A DNA stretch of 64,000 nucleotides from Streptomyces plumbidurans (GCF_019857225.1 NZ_JAFJSY010000005.1:1-64000); one strand, 5' to 3'; shown: positions 50,004 to 58,384, counted from the first letter of the stretch. Made by a program: numbers and translations. Notes: generated from the sequence alone by a model not told the origin.

Positions 50004-50860
50004 ACGGCGTCCAGGTCGAGCTTGGCCGCCGCCTTGAGGACGTCGTCCTGATGCTTGAGCAGGACGCCCAGACTGTCGTGCACGACGGTCTCGTCCAGCG
50101 TGTCGGCGCCGAGCGCGAGCAGCGTGCGCGCCCAGTCGATCGTCTCGGCGACCGAGGGCACCTTGCGCAGATCCATGGCGCGCAGCGCACCGACCACCCG
50201 GACCACGGAGGAGGCCAGCGCCTCGTCCAGGCCGGGCACCTTCAGCCGTACGATCCGCTGCTCCAGCTCCTCGTCCGGGAAGCCGATGTGCAGGAACAGG
50301 CAGCGGCGGCGCAGTGCCTCGGACAGCTCGCGGCTCGCGTTCGAGGTGAGGACGACGAAGGGGCGGCGGGTCGCGGTGATCGTGCCCAGCTCGGGGACGG
50401 TGACCTGGAAGTCGCTCAGCACCTCGAGCAGCAGGCCCTCCACCTCGACATCGGCCTTGTCGGTCTCGTCGATCAGCAGCACCTTGGGGTCGTCGCCGCG
50501 GATCGCCGTGAGCAGCGGGCGGGTGAGCAGGAACTCCTCGCTGAAGATGTCGGTGCGCGTCTCGTCCCACGACTCGTCGCGGCCCGCGCTGATCCGCAGC
50601 AGCTGCTTGGCGTGGTTCCACTCGTACAGCGCCCGGGACTCGTCCACGCCCTCGTAGCACTGCAGCCGGACCAGCCGCGCCCCGGCCACCTCGGCCACGG
50701 CCTTGGCGAGCTCGGTCTTGCCGACGCCGGCGGGGCCCTCCACCAGCAGCGGCTTGCCCAGGCGGTCGGCGAGGAAGACGGTCGTGGCGACCGCGGGCGA
50801 GGCGAGGTATCCGGTCGCGGCCAGGCGCTCGGAGACGTCGTCGACGGATGTGAACAGCAA
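50000..50860 (-). CDS. MoxR-family AAA+ ATPase
   Basis: This 286-residue ATPase has Walker A GPAGVGKTE (residues 42-50), Walker B with Asp131-Glu132 in VLLIDETDKADVEVEG, sensor TSN in VVLTSNASRELSEALRRRCLFLHI and the arginine-finger helix ALRRRC. The start is TTG at 50860, with GGAGG five bases upstream; no ATG fits. MoxR ATPases act as chaperones that mature enzymes with a VWA partner, here the overlapping gene. Upstream is a TetR gene, divergent, with an AAGCGCTT element nearby. Confidence 0.92.
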   Translation of the reverse strand: MLFTSVDDVSERLAATGYLASPAVATTVFLADRLGKPLLVEGPAGVGKTELAKAVAEVAGARLVRLQCYEGVDESRALYEWNHAKQLLRISAGRDESWDETRTDIFSEEFLLTRPLLTAIRGDDPKVLLIDETDKADVEVEGLLLEVLSDFQVTVPELGTITATRRPFVVLTSNASRELSEALRRRCLFLHIGFPDEELEQRIVRLKVPGLDEALASSVVRVVGALRAMDLRKVPSVAETIDWARTLLALGADTLDETVVHDSLGVLLKHQDDVLKAAAKLDLDAV

Positions 50861-50919
50861 CGGGGCCTCCAGCGCGACACGGCTCTACACGGCTCGGGAA
50901 ACGGACGGAACTACTATCT

Positions 50920-50927
50920 AAGCGCTT
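50920..50927. promoter_or_regulatory. AAGCGCTT palindrome in the MoxR/TetR promoter
   Basis: An 8-bp palindrome lies 60 bases upstream of the moxR start, within an AT-rich stretch (CTACTATCTAAGCGCTTG). It may be a regulator half site or part of the promoter. Confidence 0.35.
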
Positions 50928-50983
50928 GTTCACCGAATCTGTCACGCGGCTCCGTGGGCGAGGTCGCTCCTTCGCGGTGGCCG

Positions 50984-50999
50984 TCGGTATACCGATCGG
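50984..50999. promoter_or_regulatory. TetR operator upstream of tetR 51036
   Basis: TCGGTATACCGA (50984-50995) is a perfect palindrome, and CCGATCGG (50992-50999) overlaps it. The site is about 40 bases before the tetR start, in the form ATACCG-AT-CGGT that TetR proteins commonly bind. Confidence 0.65.
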
Positions 51000-51035
51000 T
51001 TTCCATGTCGCCGTCGGCGGAGGTAACCTCGCCGT

Positions 51036-51605
51036 ATGACCACGACGGACAAGGCCTCCACGAAGGACCGGCTGCTCGACGCGGCCGCCGAGCTCTTCTA
51101 CCGCGACGGCGTCTCCATCGGCGTCGAGGCCCTGTGCAGGACGGCCGGAGTCTCCAAGAGGTCGATGTACCAGCTCTTCGCGAGCAAGGACGAGGTGCTC
51201 GCGGCGAGTCTGGAGCGCCGCGCACCCGGATACGCGGCCCAGCTCACCCCCGGCCCGGACGAGGTCCGTACGCCGCGCGAACGCATCCTGTACGTCTTCG
51301 AGAAGGCCGAGAAGATGTCGGTCGAGCCCGACTACCAGGGCTGTCCCTTTCTGGCCGCCCTGGTCGAGCTGAAGAACCCCGAGCACCCGGCGAGCCTGGT
51401 GGCCCGCGACGCCAAGGAGCGGCTGCAGGGGGCGTTCCGCGCGGAGGCGGAGCTCGGCGGCGCCCGGGACCCGGAGCTCCTGGCCCGTCAGCTGATGCTG
51501 GTCTTCGACGGTGCCAGCGCCCGCGCCGGAGCCCGAATCGAGAAGCTGGACGGACTCACCATGGCGACGGCGACGACCCTGCTGGACGCGGCGGGCGTGG
51601 CATAG
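51036..51605 (+). CDS. TetR-family regulator
   Basis: This 189-residue regulator has the TetR helix-turn-helix (DRLLDAAAELFYRDGVSIGVEALCRTAGVSKRSMYQLFASKDEV, residues about 10-54) and a ligand domain with the QGCPFLAA motif of the AcrR-C/TetR_C_6-like group. The ATG at 51036 is well placed after the operator. It is divergent from the MoxR/CoxE operon and followed by a terminator. Targets are probably its own gene and perhaps moxR. Confidence 0.92.
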   Translation: MTTTDKASTKDRLLDAAAELFYRDGVSIGVEALCRTAGVSKRSMYQLFASKDEVLAASLERRAPGYAAQLTPGPDEVRTPRERILYVFEKAEKMSVEPDYQGCPFLAALVELKNPEHPASLVARDAKERLQGAFRAEAELGGARDPELLARQLMLVFDGASARAGARIEKLDGLTMATATTLLDAAGVA

Positions 51606-51647
51606 CCGAACGACCGTGGCGCAGCGCTACGGCCGCGGCACGGCGAA

Positions 51648-51675
51648 GGGGGCGGCCGCCGCAGCAACCGCCCCC
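51648..51675 (+). terminator. Terminator downstream of tetR 51036
   Basis: GGGGGCGG (51648-51655) and CCGCCCCC (51668-51675) form an 8-bp stem, between convergent tetR and permease genes. Confidence 0.65.
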
Positions 51676-51703
51676 GCCCCCTGACGGGCCCCGCGCCTAC
51701 CCC

Positions 51704-53014
51704 TCACGCCGCGAGCCCCACCGCCTCCCCCGCCGAAGTCCGCAGCACCCGCCGCGCCGTCACCAGGCTCGTCCCCAGCGTCACCGCCACCGCGAGCGCG
51801 ACGACCGCGACGTAGATGCCGAACCCCTGGTGCGGCAGTACCGAGTCGCTGCGGACGATCGTGAACGGGACGATCCCCGCGAGCGCCGCCACCGTCCCGA
51901 AGGACACCCCGACGACCGTCACGATCAGCGTCTCGGCGCCCACCGTGCTCAGCACCTGCCCGGGCGTCGCGCCCGCCAGCCGCTGCTGGCCGAACTCCCG
52001 GCGGCGGTAAGTGGTCGCCGCGTACAGGGAGTTGACGAGCATGATGCAGACGAAGACCACGATGATGCCGACGACCGTGAGGTTCAGTGTCTGAAGGTTC
52101 TTGGCGTCGACGGACTTCTTCAGCCCCGAGGACTCGATGGCGTCGCTCTCGACCGCCTGCATGTAGAGCGTTGCCGTGGCCATCGCGGTGAACAGGATCA
52201 GCGACATCAGGATCCCCGCGAGATGGTCCGCCCGCTCGCGCAGATTGCGCACCGCCAACCAGCCGCTCGCGCCGGTCAGTTCAAGTCGGTCCAGCGCCCC
52301 CTTCAGCAGCCGGGGCGCCAGCAGCGCGAAACCGACCGACAGCAGGATCGCGCCGTACGCGGGCGGCGCCATCAGCGCGGCGTCCTTCGCCGAGAACGCG
52401 AACGTCGACAGCGCCGACACACCGCCGACACCGAGAGCCGCGTAGGCGAGCAACGTCCGTGCCCTGCCCCGCTGTTCACGCCGGCGCGTGGCCCGCCGTA
52501 CGGTGAGGAAGGCGGCGCCCGCCGCCGCGAGCAGCGTGACCGCGATGCCCGAGTCCAGCGCGTACACCCCGAACGAGTAGTCCACCGACCGCGCGACCTG
52601 CCCGCTGTCCTGGAAGGCGTCCAGCAGCGCCCGTCCGCCGAGCATCGCCGGGCCGATCGCGAGCACCGCCCCGATCAGCGCCACGGCCACCGCCTCACCC
52701 ACGACCATCCGCTTGATCTGCGCCGGGGTCGCCCCCGAGCAGCGCAGCAGCTCCAACTCGGCAGTGCGCTGACGGACGTTGACCGTGAGCGTGGAGGCGA
52801 CGGCGAAGAACACCAGCAGGGTGCCGTAGCCGCCGACCACGCTCGCCGACGTGCTCAGGATGTCGTGGCTGACCGGGTCCACGCCGGCCTGTCCGGCCGT
52901 GTCCCGCAGCGAGTTGAACATCATGACGATCGCCGCGCCCAGGAAGGCGGACAACAGCGTCGCGAGAAAGCGCCCGGGCCGCTGCCGGACCGATCGCATC
53001 GCCAGTACGAACAT
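51704..53014 (-). CDS. FtsX-like ABC transporter permease (MacB type)
   Basis: This 436-residue permease has two FtsX domains, each with a helix cluster and large extracytoplasmic segment. The first helix is followed by a long loop with DPVSHDILST, and the second half has three C-terminal helices (VAVVALAVAVTLGTSLVTARRVLRTS). MacB-type pairs move antibiotics or lipids, or transduce signals. It starts 3 bases after the ATPase stop and is cotranscribed with it. About half the usual 800-residue size, it resembles actinobacterial one-permease systems that may dimerise. Confidence 0.9.
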   Translation of the reverse strand: MFVLAMRSVRQRPGRFLATLLSAFLGAAIVMMFNSLRDTAGQAGVDPVSHDILSTSASVVGGYGTLLVFFAVASTLTVNVRQRTAELELLRCSGATPAQIKRMVVGEAVAVALIGAVLAIGPAMLGGRALLDAFQDSGQVARSVDYSFGVYALDSGIAVTLLAAAGAAFLTVRRATRRREQRGRARTLLAYAALGVGGVSALSTFAFSAKDAALMAPPAYGAILLSVGFALLAPRLLKGALDRLELTGASGWLAVRNLRERADHLAGILMSLILFTAMATATLYMQAVESDAIESSGLKKSVDAKNLQTLNLTVVGIIVVFVCIMLVNSLYAATTYRRREFGQQRLAGATPGQVLSTVGAETLIVTVVGVSFGTVAALAGIVPFTIVRSDSVLPHQGFGIYVAVVALAVAVTLGTSLVTARRVLRTSAGEAVGLAA

Positions 53015-53017
53015 CGC

Positions 53018-53803
53018 TCACACCCCCACCGTCACGTCGTCGCCCAGGTGCGCGAGGCGCTCCGCCACCGCGTCCGCGGTCGGCGCGTCCATCCGGCCCA
53101 CCAGCCGCCCGTCCGCCAGGAACAGCACGGCGTCGGCGTAGGAGGCGGCCACCGGGTCGTGCGTCACCATCACCACGGTCCGGCCGTGCACCCGTACCGC
53201 CTCCTGCAGCAGCCGCAGCACATCGCGGGCACTGCGGGTGTCCAGCGCGCCCGTCGGCTCGTCCGCGAAGATCACCCGGGGCTCCGCGACCAGCGCCCGG
53301 GCGATCGCCACACGCTGCCGCTGGCCGCCCGACAGCTGGCCGGGACGGTGCCCGAGACGGTCGCCGAGACCGACCTGCGTAAGCACCTCCCGGGCCCGCC
53401 CGCGGTCCACGCGCTGCCCGGCGAGCTTGAGCGGCAGCACCGTGTTCTGCGCGACCGTCAGGGTGTCCAGGAGGTTGTACTGCTGGAAGACGAACCCGAT
53501 CCGGCCGCGCCGGAACCGGGTCAACTCGGCCTCGCTCCCGGCCGTCAGCTCGGTGCCGTCCACCTGCACGATGCCGCTGTCCGGCCGGTCCAGCCCCGCC
53601 GCGCACTGCAGCAGCGTGGACTTGCCCGAGCCGGACGGCCCCATCACCGCGGTGAACGTGCCACGGCCGAGCCCCAGAGTGACCCCGTCCAGGGCCTTCA
53701 CGGCGCCGCCGTCCGTGCCGTACGTCTTGCTGACCTTGACCAGCCGCAGCGCCTCGGCGGCGGGTCCCGTGTCCTGCGTGCGTCGCGAACCTGCGCGAAA
53801 CAT
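53018..53803 (-). CDS. MacB-like ABC transporter ATP-binding protein
   Basis: This 261-residue ATPase has Walker A GPSGSGKS (55-62), Q-loop QQYN, signature LSGGQRQR, Walker B VIFADEPTGALD and an H-loop VTHDP. The FADEPTGALD form and long linker fit the MacB/LolD branch. The ATG at 53803 has GGAGAG eight bases upstream; other start triplets sit 6 and 9 bases earlier. It powers the FtsX-like permease encoded 3 bases downstream. No two-component system adjoins it. Confidence 0.93.
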   Translation of the reverse strand: MFRAGSRRTQDTGPAAEALRLVKVSKTYGTDGGAVKALDGVTLGLGRGTFTAVMGPSGSGKSTLLQCAAGLDRPDSGIVQVDGTELTAGSEAELTRFRRGRIGFVFQQYNLLDTLTVAQNTVLPLKLAGQRVDRGRAREVLTQVGLGDRLGHRPGQLSGGQRQRVAIARALVAEPRVIFADEPTGALDTRSARDVLRLLQEAVRVHGRTVVMVTHDPVAASYADAVLFLADGRLVGRMDAPTADAVAERLAHLGDDVTVGV

Positions 53804-53988
53804 CGTCATCACTCTCCGTCCGGCACCCCCTGTGCCCTGTCCACGAAGCTACGGAGAGCGAGGCCGGACCACATGGGGCGCAGAACCCGTATCGCGGGGT
53901 GTACCCAGCACCACCCGTGCGGGCGGCGACACCCCCGTACGGGTCACCACAACGCGCCGGGCCCGCCGCCCGCCGGTGCAATGGAGCC

Positions 53989-54669
53989 GTGACCGGGCCA
54001 CCGGACGACTGCCTCGCGCGCAACGAGTGGATCTGCGGTGAGTATCTGAGCACCCGCCGCCAGATCCTCCTCGACGCGGTCCTGCAGCATCTGCAGCTGA
54101 CCGGGATCTCCGTGCTCATCGGCCTGGTCCTGGCCGTTCCCCTGGCGGTGCTGGCGCGCCGCTGGCGCTGGTCGGCGGCGCCCGTCCTCGCCGTCACGAC
54201 GATCCTCTACACGATCCCGTCGCTGGCGATGTTCTCGCTGCTCCTGCCCGTCTACGGTCTCTCGGCGAGCCTGGTCGTCGCCGGACTCGTCCTGTACTCG
54301 CTGACCCTGCTCGTGCGCAACATCCTGGCCGGGCTGCGGGCGGTGCCCGAGGAGACCCGGCAGGCCGCGCGCGGCATGGGCTACGGCCCGATCCGTCTGC
54401 TGCTCACCGTCGAACTGCCGCTCGCCGTGCCCGCCGCGATGGCCGGACTGCGCGTCGCCACGGTCTCGGCCGTCTCCCTGGTCACGGTGGGCGCGATCGT
54501 CGGCTTCGGGGGCCTGGGCAACCTCATCTACTCCGGCATGAACACCTACTTCAAGGCACAGGTGCTGACCGCGTCCGTGCTGTGCGTGGTGATCGCGGTC
54601 GTCGCCGACGTCCTGCTCCTCGGCATCCAGCGCCTGCTCACCCCGTGGACCAGGGCGGCCCGCTCATGA
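53989..54669 (+). CDS. Osmoprotectant (betaine/choline type) ABC permease 1
   Basis: This 226-residue permease has the family N-terminus CLARNEWICGEYL, then about five helices and the EAA-like loop LRAVPEETRQAARGMGYGPIRLLLTVELP. The FGGLGNLIY region is characteristic of OpuC/ProW-type permeases. The start is GTG 53989. It is overlapped by the second permease (ATGA). Imports glycine betaine, choline or carnitine to counter osmotic stress. Confidence 0.9.
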   Translation: MTGPPDDCLARNEWICGEYLSTRRQILLDAVLQHLQLTGISVLIGLVLAVPLAVLARRWRWSAAPVLAVTTILYTIPSLAMFSLLLPVYGLSASLVVAGLVLYSLTLLVRNILAGLRAVPEETRQAARGMGYGPIRLLLTVELPLAVPAAMAGLRVATVSAVSLVTVGAIVGFGGLGNLIYSGMNTYFKAQVLTASVLCVVIAVVADVLLLGIQRLLTPWTRAARS

Positions 54670-55337
54670 CGACCCTGACCGACGCCTGGCACTGGCTCAC
54701 CGACCCCGCCCACTGGCCGGGCGACGACGGCATCGGGCACCGGCTCGTGCAGCACCTGGTGCTGACCGTCGTCTGCCTGGCCGTCAGCTGCCTGATCGCC
54801 CTGCCGGTCGCGCTGGTCCTGGGCCACCTCGGCAAGGGCGGCGCGCTCGCGGTCAACATCTCCAACGCGGGGCGCGCGATCCCCACCTTCGCCGTCCTCG
54901 TCCTGCTGCTGCTGACGCCGGTCGGCAACTGGGGCGAGGGCCCGACGGTCCTCGCCCTGGTGCTGTTCGCCGTGCCGCCCCTGCTCACCAACGCCTACGT
55001 CGGCATGCGCGAGGTGGACCGCGACGTCGTACGGGCCGCACGGGGCATGGGGATGACGGGCCGGCAGATGTTGTTCCGGGTGGAGCTGCCCCTCGCCCTC
55101 CCCATGATCATGAACGGGGTGCGGATCGCCGCCGTCCAGCTCGTGGCGACCGCGACCATCGCCGCCCTGGCGGGCGGGGGCGGACTCGGCCGGATCATCA
55201 CCGCGGGCTTCAACCTCGCCAGCACCCCGCAGGTGGTCGCCGGAGCGATCCTTGTCGCCGCCTTCGCGCTGATCGTGGAGGCAATCTTCGAGACGGCGGA
55301 ACGCCTGGCACCGCACTGGGCACGGAGCGCGCGATGA
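54666..55337 (+). CDS. Osmoprotectant ABC permease 2
   Basis: This 223-residue permease is homologous to the first. It has a GDDGIGHRLVQHLVLT entry, about five helices and the coupling loop MREVDRDVVRAARGMGMTGRQMLFRVELPLALP. It shares ATGA overlaps on both sides, so permease 1, permease 2 and the binding protein are translationally coupled. Two-permease arrangements are typical of OpuC/ProWX systems. Confidence 0.92.
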   Translation: MTTLTDAWHWLTDPAHWPGDDGIGHRLVQHLVLTVVCLAVSCLIALPVALVLGHLGKGGALAVNISNAGRAIPTFAVLVLLLLTPVGNWGEGPTVLALVLFAVPPLLTNAYVGMREVDRDVVRAARGMGMTGRQMLFRVELPLALPMIMNGVRIAAVQLVATATIAALAGGGGLGRIITAGFNLASTPQVVAGAILVAAFALIVEAIFETAERLAPHWARSAR

Positions 55338-56269
55338 AACGGCCGCTCGCGCTGACCACCGTGCTGTTGCTCGCCGGCTGCACCACCGGACCGTCCCTGG
55401 AGACCCAGGAAGAGGTCACCGCGCCACCCGGCGACAGCCACCATCTGACCATCGGCTCGGCCGGCTTCACCGAGAGCGACCTGCTCGCGCAGATGTACGC
55501 CCTGCTGCTCGACAAGGCCGGCTACAAGACGTCCCTGCTCACGGTCGCCAACCGCGAACTGTACGAACCCGCCCTGGAATCGGGCCAGATCGACGTCGTG
55601 CCCGAATACGCGGCCACCTTCGCCGACTGGCTCAACGCCAAGACCCACGGGGCCGACGCGGCCCCGGTCGGCTCGCCCGACCTCGGCGCCACGATGGGGG
55701 CCCTGCGCGAACTGGCGGCGCCCCGCGGCCTCACCGTCCTCGACGCCGGACGCGCCGTCGACCAGAACGCCTTCGCGGTGAGCGCGTCCTACGCCCGCAA
55801 ACACGGCCTGAGAACCCTCGGCGACCTCGGCGCCTCGGGCCTGCGCGTGCGGCTCGCGGCGGGCGACGAGTGCGTGCAACGGCCGTACTGCGAACCCGGG
55901 TTGAAGAAGACCTACGGCATCCGCGTCACCGCCGTGGACCCCAAGGGCGTCGGCACCACCCAGGCCAAGCGTGCCGTGCAGAGCGGCGAGGACCAGCTGG
56001 TGCTGACCACCACGACCGACGCGACGCTCCCCGGCTTCGGCCTGGTCCTCCTCGCCGACGACAAGCACCTCCAGAACGCCGACTACGTCGTCCCCGTCGT
56101 CAACCGCTCCCGCGCGGGCGGCAAGGGCGCCGCCGCCGCGCTCGACCGGCTCAACGACGTGCTCACCACCGCCGATCTCGCCTCCATGAACGAGCAGGTC
56201 GACAGCTGGCGGCGGTTGGCGAAGGACGTGGCGCGCAGCTATCTGCGGGACAAGGGTCTGCTCAGGTAG
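55334..56269 (+). CDS. Osmoprotectant-binding lipoprotein
   Basis: This 311-residue binding protein has a short signal with lipobox LAGC (Cys16) and belongs to the OpuAC/ProX family. Conserved patterns are IGSAGFTESDLLAQMYALLLDKAGY, LYEPALESGQIDVVPEYAATFADWL and LVLTTTTDATLPGFGLVLLADDKH. It presents a quaternary amine to the permeases. Its ATG overlaps the second permease (ATGA). The C-terminal residues and stop codon are inside a 17-bp tandem repeat. Confidence 0.93.
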   Translation: MKRPLALTTVLLLAGCTTGPSLETQEEVTAPPGDSHHLTIGSAGFTESDLLAQMYALLLDKAGYKTSLLTVANRELYEPALESGQIDVVPEYAATFADWLNAKTHGADAAPVGSPDLGATMGALRELAAPRGLTVLDAGRAVDQNAFAVSASYARKHGLRTLGDLGASGLRVRLAAGDECVQRPYCEPGLKKTYGIRVTAVDPKGVGTTQAKRAVQSGEDQLVLTTTTDATLPGFGLVLLADDKHLQNADYVVPVVNRSRAGGKGAAAALDRLNDVLTTADLASMNEQVDSWRRLAKDVARSYLRDKGLLR

Positions 56270-56325
56270 GCGGTCTGCTCAAGTAGGCGGTTGCCTCAAG
56301 TAGGCGGTCTCCTCAAGTAGGCGCG
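56258..56325 (+). repeat. 17-bp tandem repeat x4 covering the binding-protein stop codon
   Basis: Units at 56258-56274, 56275-56291, 56292-56308 and 56309-56325 are variants of CTGCTCAAGTAGGCGGT. The TAG of the first is the true stop (56267-56269). Each unit carries TAG, but the 17-base step shifts it between frames. Confidence 0.93.
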
Positions 56326-56358
56326 GGCGTTGTCAGTGGCGGCTTGTACCTTGCGGGC

Positions 56359-56931
56359 ATGGGTGTCTATCTGGTCAATGTGAGTGCGCAGGAATGGTCC
56401 GACGCCGAGGAGGAGGGCGGCAAGGTGGAGATCGCCGCTGGGCTCGACGCCGAGCTGCGGCGGCGGGGGCTTCCGCCGTACGAGGTCGCGGCGAGGGAGG
56501 AGCCGGCCTGGTTCGAGGAGAAGCTCGGCCCTTCCATGGACGGGTTCGCCGCGCTGTGCCGGGCGCATCTGACGCCGGCGGAGCAGCAGACCCTCAGCGA
56601 CTGGTCGGTGCTGGTGCCGGTCTCGCTCGACGAGGAGATACGACTGCCCATCGCCTCGGGCTACACGGACACGACGGTGATCGCGGGAGCGCCGCAGGTG
56701 CTCGCCCTCGCCCAGCGGCTGGCCACGATCCTCGGCCTGCCCGCCGAGGTGCCGGAGGAAGCGGGAAATCTCGGACTGACGTTCTGGTTCCTCGAAGGGG
56801 AGGCGGAGGCACTCGCGGCCACCCGGCCCGGGCCCTGGTCCGAGGACCTGGACACCGCCTTCTACGTGGCGCTCTATCTACGGGCGGCACAGCACTCGAT
56901 GCGCCACGGATGTCCCGTGGCCTACAGCTGA
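56359..56931 (+). CDS. Protein of unknown function
   Basis: This 190-residue soluble protein starts MGVYLVNVSAQEW. It has an acidic/helical first half, VLVPVSLDEEIRLPIASGYTDTT near residue 85 and a helix-rich end. I do not recognise a family. It has no signal peptide or membrane segment. It sits between the betaine permease/binding-protein operon and the ATPase on the other strand, only 90 bases after the former, so it may be coexpressed with it. Its end is in a perfect 23-bp duplication. Confidence 0.75.
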   Translation: MGVYLVNVSAQEWSDAEEEGGKVEIAAGLDAELRRRGLPPYEVAAREEPAWFEEKLGPSMDGFAALCRAHLTPAEQQTLSDWSVLVPVSLDEEIRLPIASGYTDTTVIAGAPQVLALAQRLATILGLPAEVPEEAGNLGLTFWFLEGEAEALAATRPGPWSEDLDTAFYVALYLRAAQHSMRHGCPVAYS

Positions 56932-56956
56932 AGTGTCCCGTGGCCTACAGCTGAAG
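56911..56956 (+). repeat. Perfect 23-bp duplication including the stop codon
   Basis: The 23 bases at 56911-56933, from TGTCCCGTGG to CTGAAG, are repeated exactly at 56934-56956. The TGA stop (56929-56931) is duplicated. This is recent enough to be unmutated. Confidence 0.95.
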
Positions 56957-56994
56957 CTGAACCGCGCCTCACCGTGCGACGCGCTGGCGGGTCG

Positions 56995-58149
56995 TCACGC
57001 GTCCGCCACCGATTCGAAGTCCACCTGACCCCGCGTCACGCCCAGCGCGTCCGCGTCCACCGAGCGCCGTAGCGCCTCGTGCAGTTTCGCCGGGGTCAGC
57101 ACGCCCAGGAAGCGTGAGCCGTCCAGCACCGCGACCCACCCGGCGTCGTGCTGGAGCATCACGCCGAACGCCTGCTTGAGGGGCGCGCCCACGGGCACCC
57201 AGGCCTTCATCCGGTGCACCCGGTCCCCGACCGGACGGGACGTGCCGAGGTCGTCGATGCCGACCCAGCCGTGCAGATCGCCCTGCGTGTCGAGGACGAC
57301 GGCCCAGCGCGCCCCCTCCGCCCGCAGTCGCTCTGCCGCGTTCTCGCCCGTCTCGTCCAGCCGCGCGACCGGTGGCTGCTCCAGGTCGTCGGCCTCGATC
57401 TCGGTGACCGACAGCCGCTTCAGCCCCCGGTCGGCGCCGACGAACCCGGCGACATACGGCGTCGCCGGGGTGCCGAGCACCGCGCCGGGCGTGTCGAACT
57501 GCTCGATCCGCCCCTGCCCGTACACGGCGATCCGGTCGCCGAGCCGTACCGCCTCCTCGATGTCGTGCGTGACCAGCAGCACCGTCTTGCGCACCGCCGC
57601 CTGCATCCGCAGGAACTCGTCCTGCAACTGCTCCCGCACGACGGGGTCGACGGCACCGAACGGCTCGTCCATCAGCAGCACCGGCGGGTCGGCGGCGAGG
57701 GCCCGCGCCACGCCGACCCGTTGCCGCTGGCCGCCGGAGAGCTGGTCGGGATAGCGCGGCCCGTACCGCTTGGGGTCGAGGCCCACCAGATCGAGCAGCT
57801 CGGCGGCCCGCTCGCGGGCCCTCGCCCGCTTCCAGCCGATCAGCGCGGGCACGGTCGCCGTGTTGTCGAGGACTGTGCGGTGCGGGAAGAGCCCGACCTG
57901 CTGGATGACGTAGCCGATCCGCCGCCGCAGCCGCACGGGGTCGACCCCGGCGATGTCCTCGCCGTTCACGAGGATCCGCCCGGAGGTCGGCTCGATGAGC
58001 CGGTTGACCATCATCATGGTGGTCGTCTTGCCGCAGCCGGAGGGCCCGACGAGCGTGACGAGTTCGCCCTCGGACACCTCGAAACTCAGGTCGTCCACGG
58101 CCGTCGTACCGTCCGGATACCGCTTGGTGACCTGCTCGAACCGGATCAT
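56995..58149 (-). CDS. Osmoprotectant ABC transporter ATPase with CBS domains
   Basis: This 384-residue ATPase matches ProV/OpuCA. It has Walker A GPSGCGKT (35-42), a Q-loop QQVG, signature LSGGQRQRVG, Walker B LLMDEPFGAVDP, H-loop THDIEEA and a C-terminal CBS pair (about residues 255-370), which in OpuA senses ionic strength. The start is ATG 58149; an in-frame GTG two codons earlier is possible. It is convergent with the permease/binding-protein genes and the unknown gene, an unusual separation for one transporter. Confidence 0.93.
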   Translation of the reverse strand: MIRFEQVTKRYPDGTTAVDDLSFEVSEGELVTLVGPSGCGKTTTMMMVNRLIEPTSGRILVNGEDIAGVDPVRLRRRIGYVIQQVGLFPHRTVLDNTATVPALIGWKRARARERAAELLDLVGLDPKRYGPRYPDQLSGGQRQRVGVARALAADPPVLLMDEPFGAVDPVVREQLQDEFLRMQAAVRKTVLLVTHDIEEAVRLGDRIAVYGQGRIEQFDTPGAVLGTPATPYVAGFVGADRGLKRLSVTEIEADDLEQPPVARLDETGENAAERLRAEGARWAVVLDTQGDLHGWVGIDDLGTSRPVGDRVHRMKAWVPVGAPLKQAFGVMLQHDAGWVAVLDGSRFLGVLTPAKLHEALRRSVDADALGVTRGQVDFESVADA

Positions 58150-58225
58150 GATCACACGCTAACGGCGCGGCTCCCGCTCGGCCCTTCAGCGGCGTCCCAC
58201 CGGGGATGAAGCCCTCGCTCCGTTT

Positions 58226-58239
58226 TTGAACGGTTTCAA
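58226..58239 (+). promoter_or_regulatory. LacI-type operator 1 upstream of the rhamnosidase
   Basis: TTGAA-CGGT-TTCAA is a palindrome resembling LacI-family sites of actinobacterial sugar regulons. It lies 145 bases before the gene. Confidence 0.5.
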
Positions 58240-58345
58240 TGAACGGGCTTGACGCATTCGGCCATTGTTGGAGCCTGTACGCAATTTCCGCTGCCCGAAC
58301 GGTAGACGGCCGCCCCAACTGCCACTAGCTTCACCGTCGACCGCT

Positions 58346-58359
58346 CTGAAACGTTACAA
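58346..58359 (+). promoter_or_regulatory. LacI-type operator 2 upstream of the rhamnosidase
   Basis: TGAAACGTTACA (58347-58358) has a central AACGTT and near-perfect arms. It lies 26 bases before the start codon, where binding would block transcription. Confidence 0.55.
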
Positions 58360-58384
58360 CTCCGACCAGCCGAAGGGACACGGC

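Noticed and set aside
50051..53992. A 1300-codon open frame on the plus strand across MoxR, TetR and ABC genes
   Set aside because: The translated product is low-complexity Arg/Gln/Gly-rich, and real genes with motifs occupy the interval in other frames.
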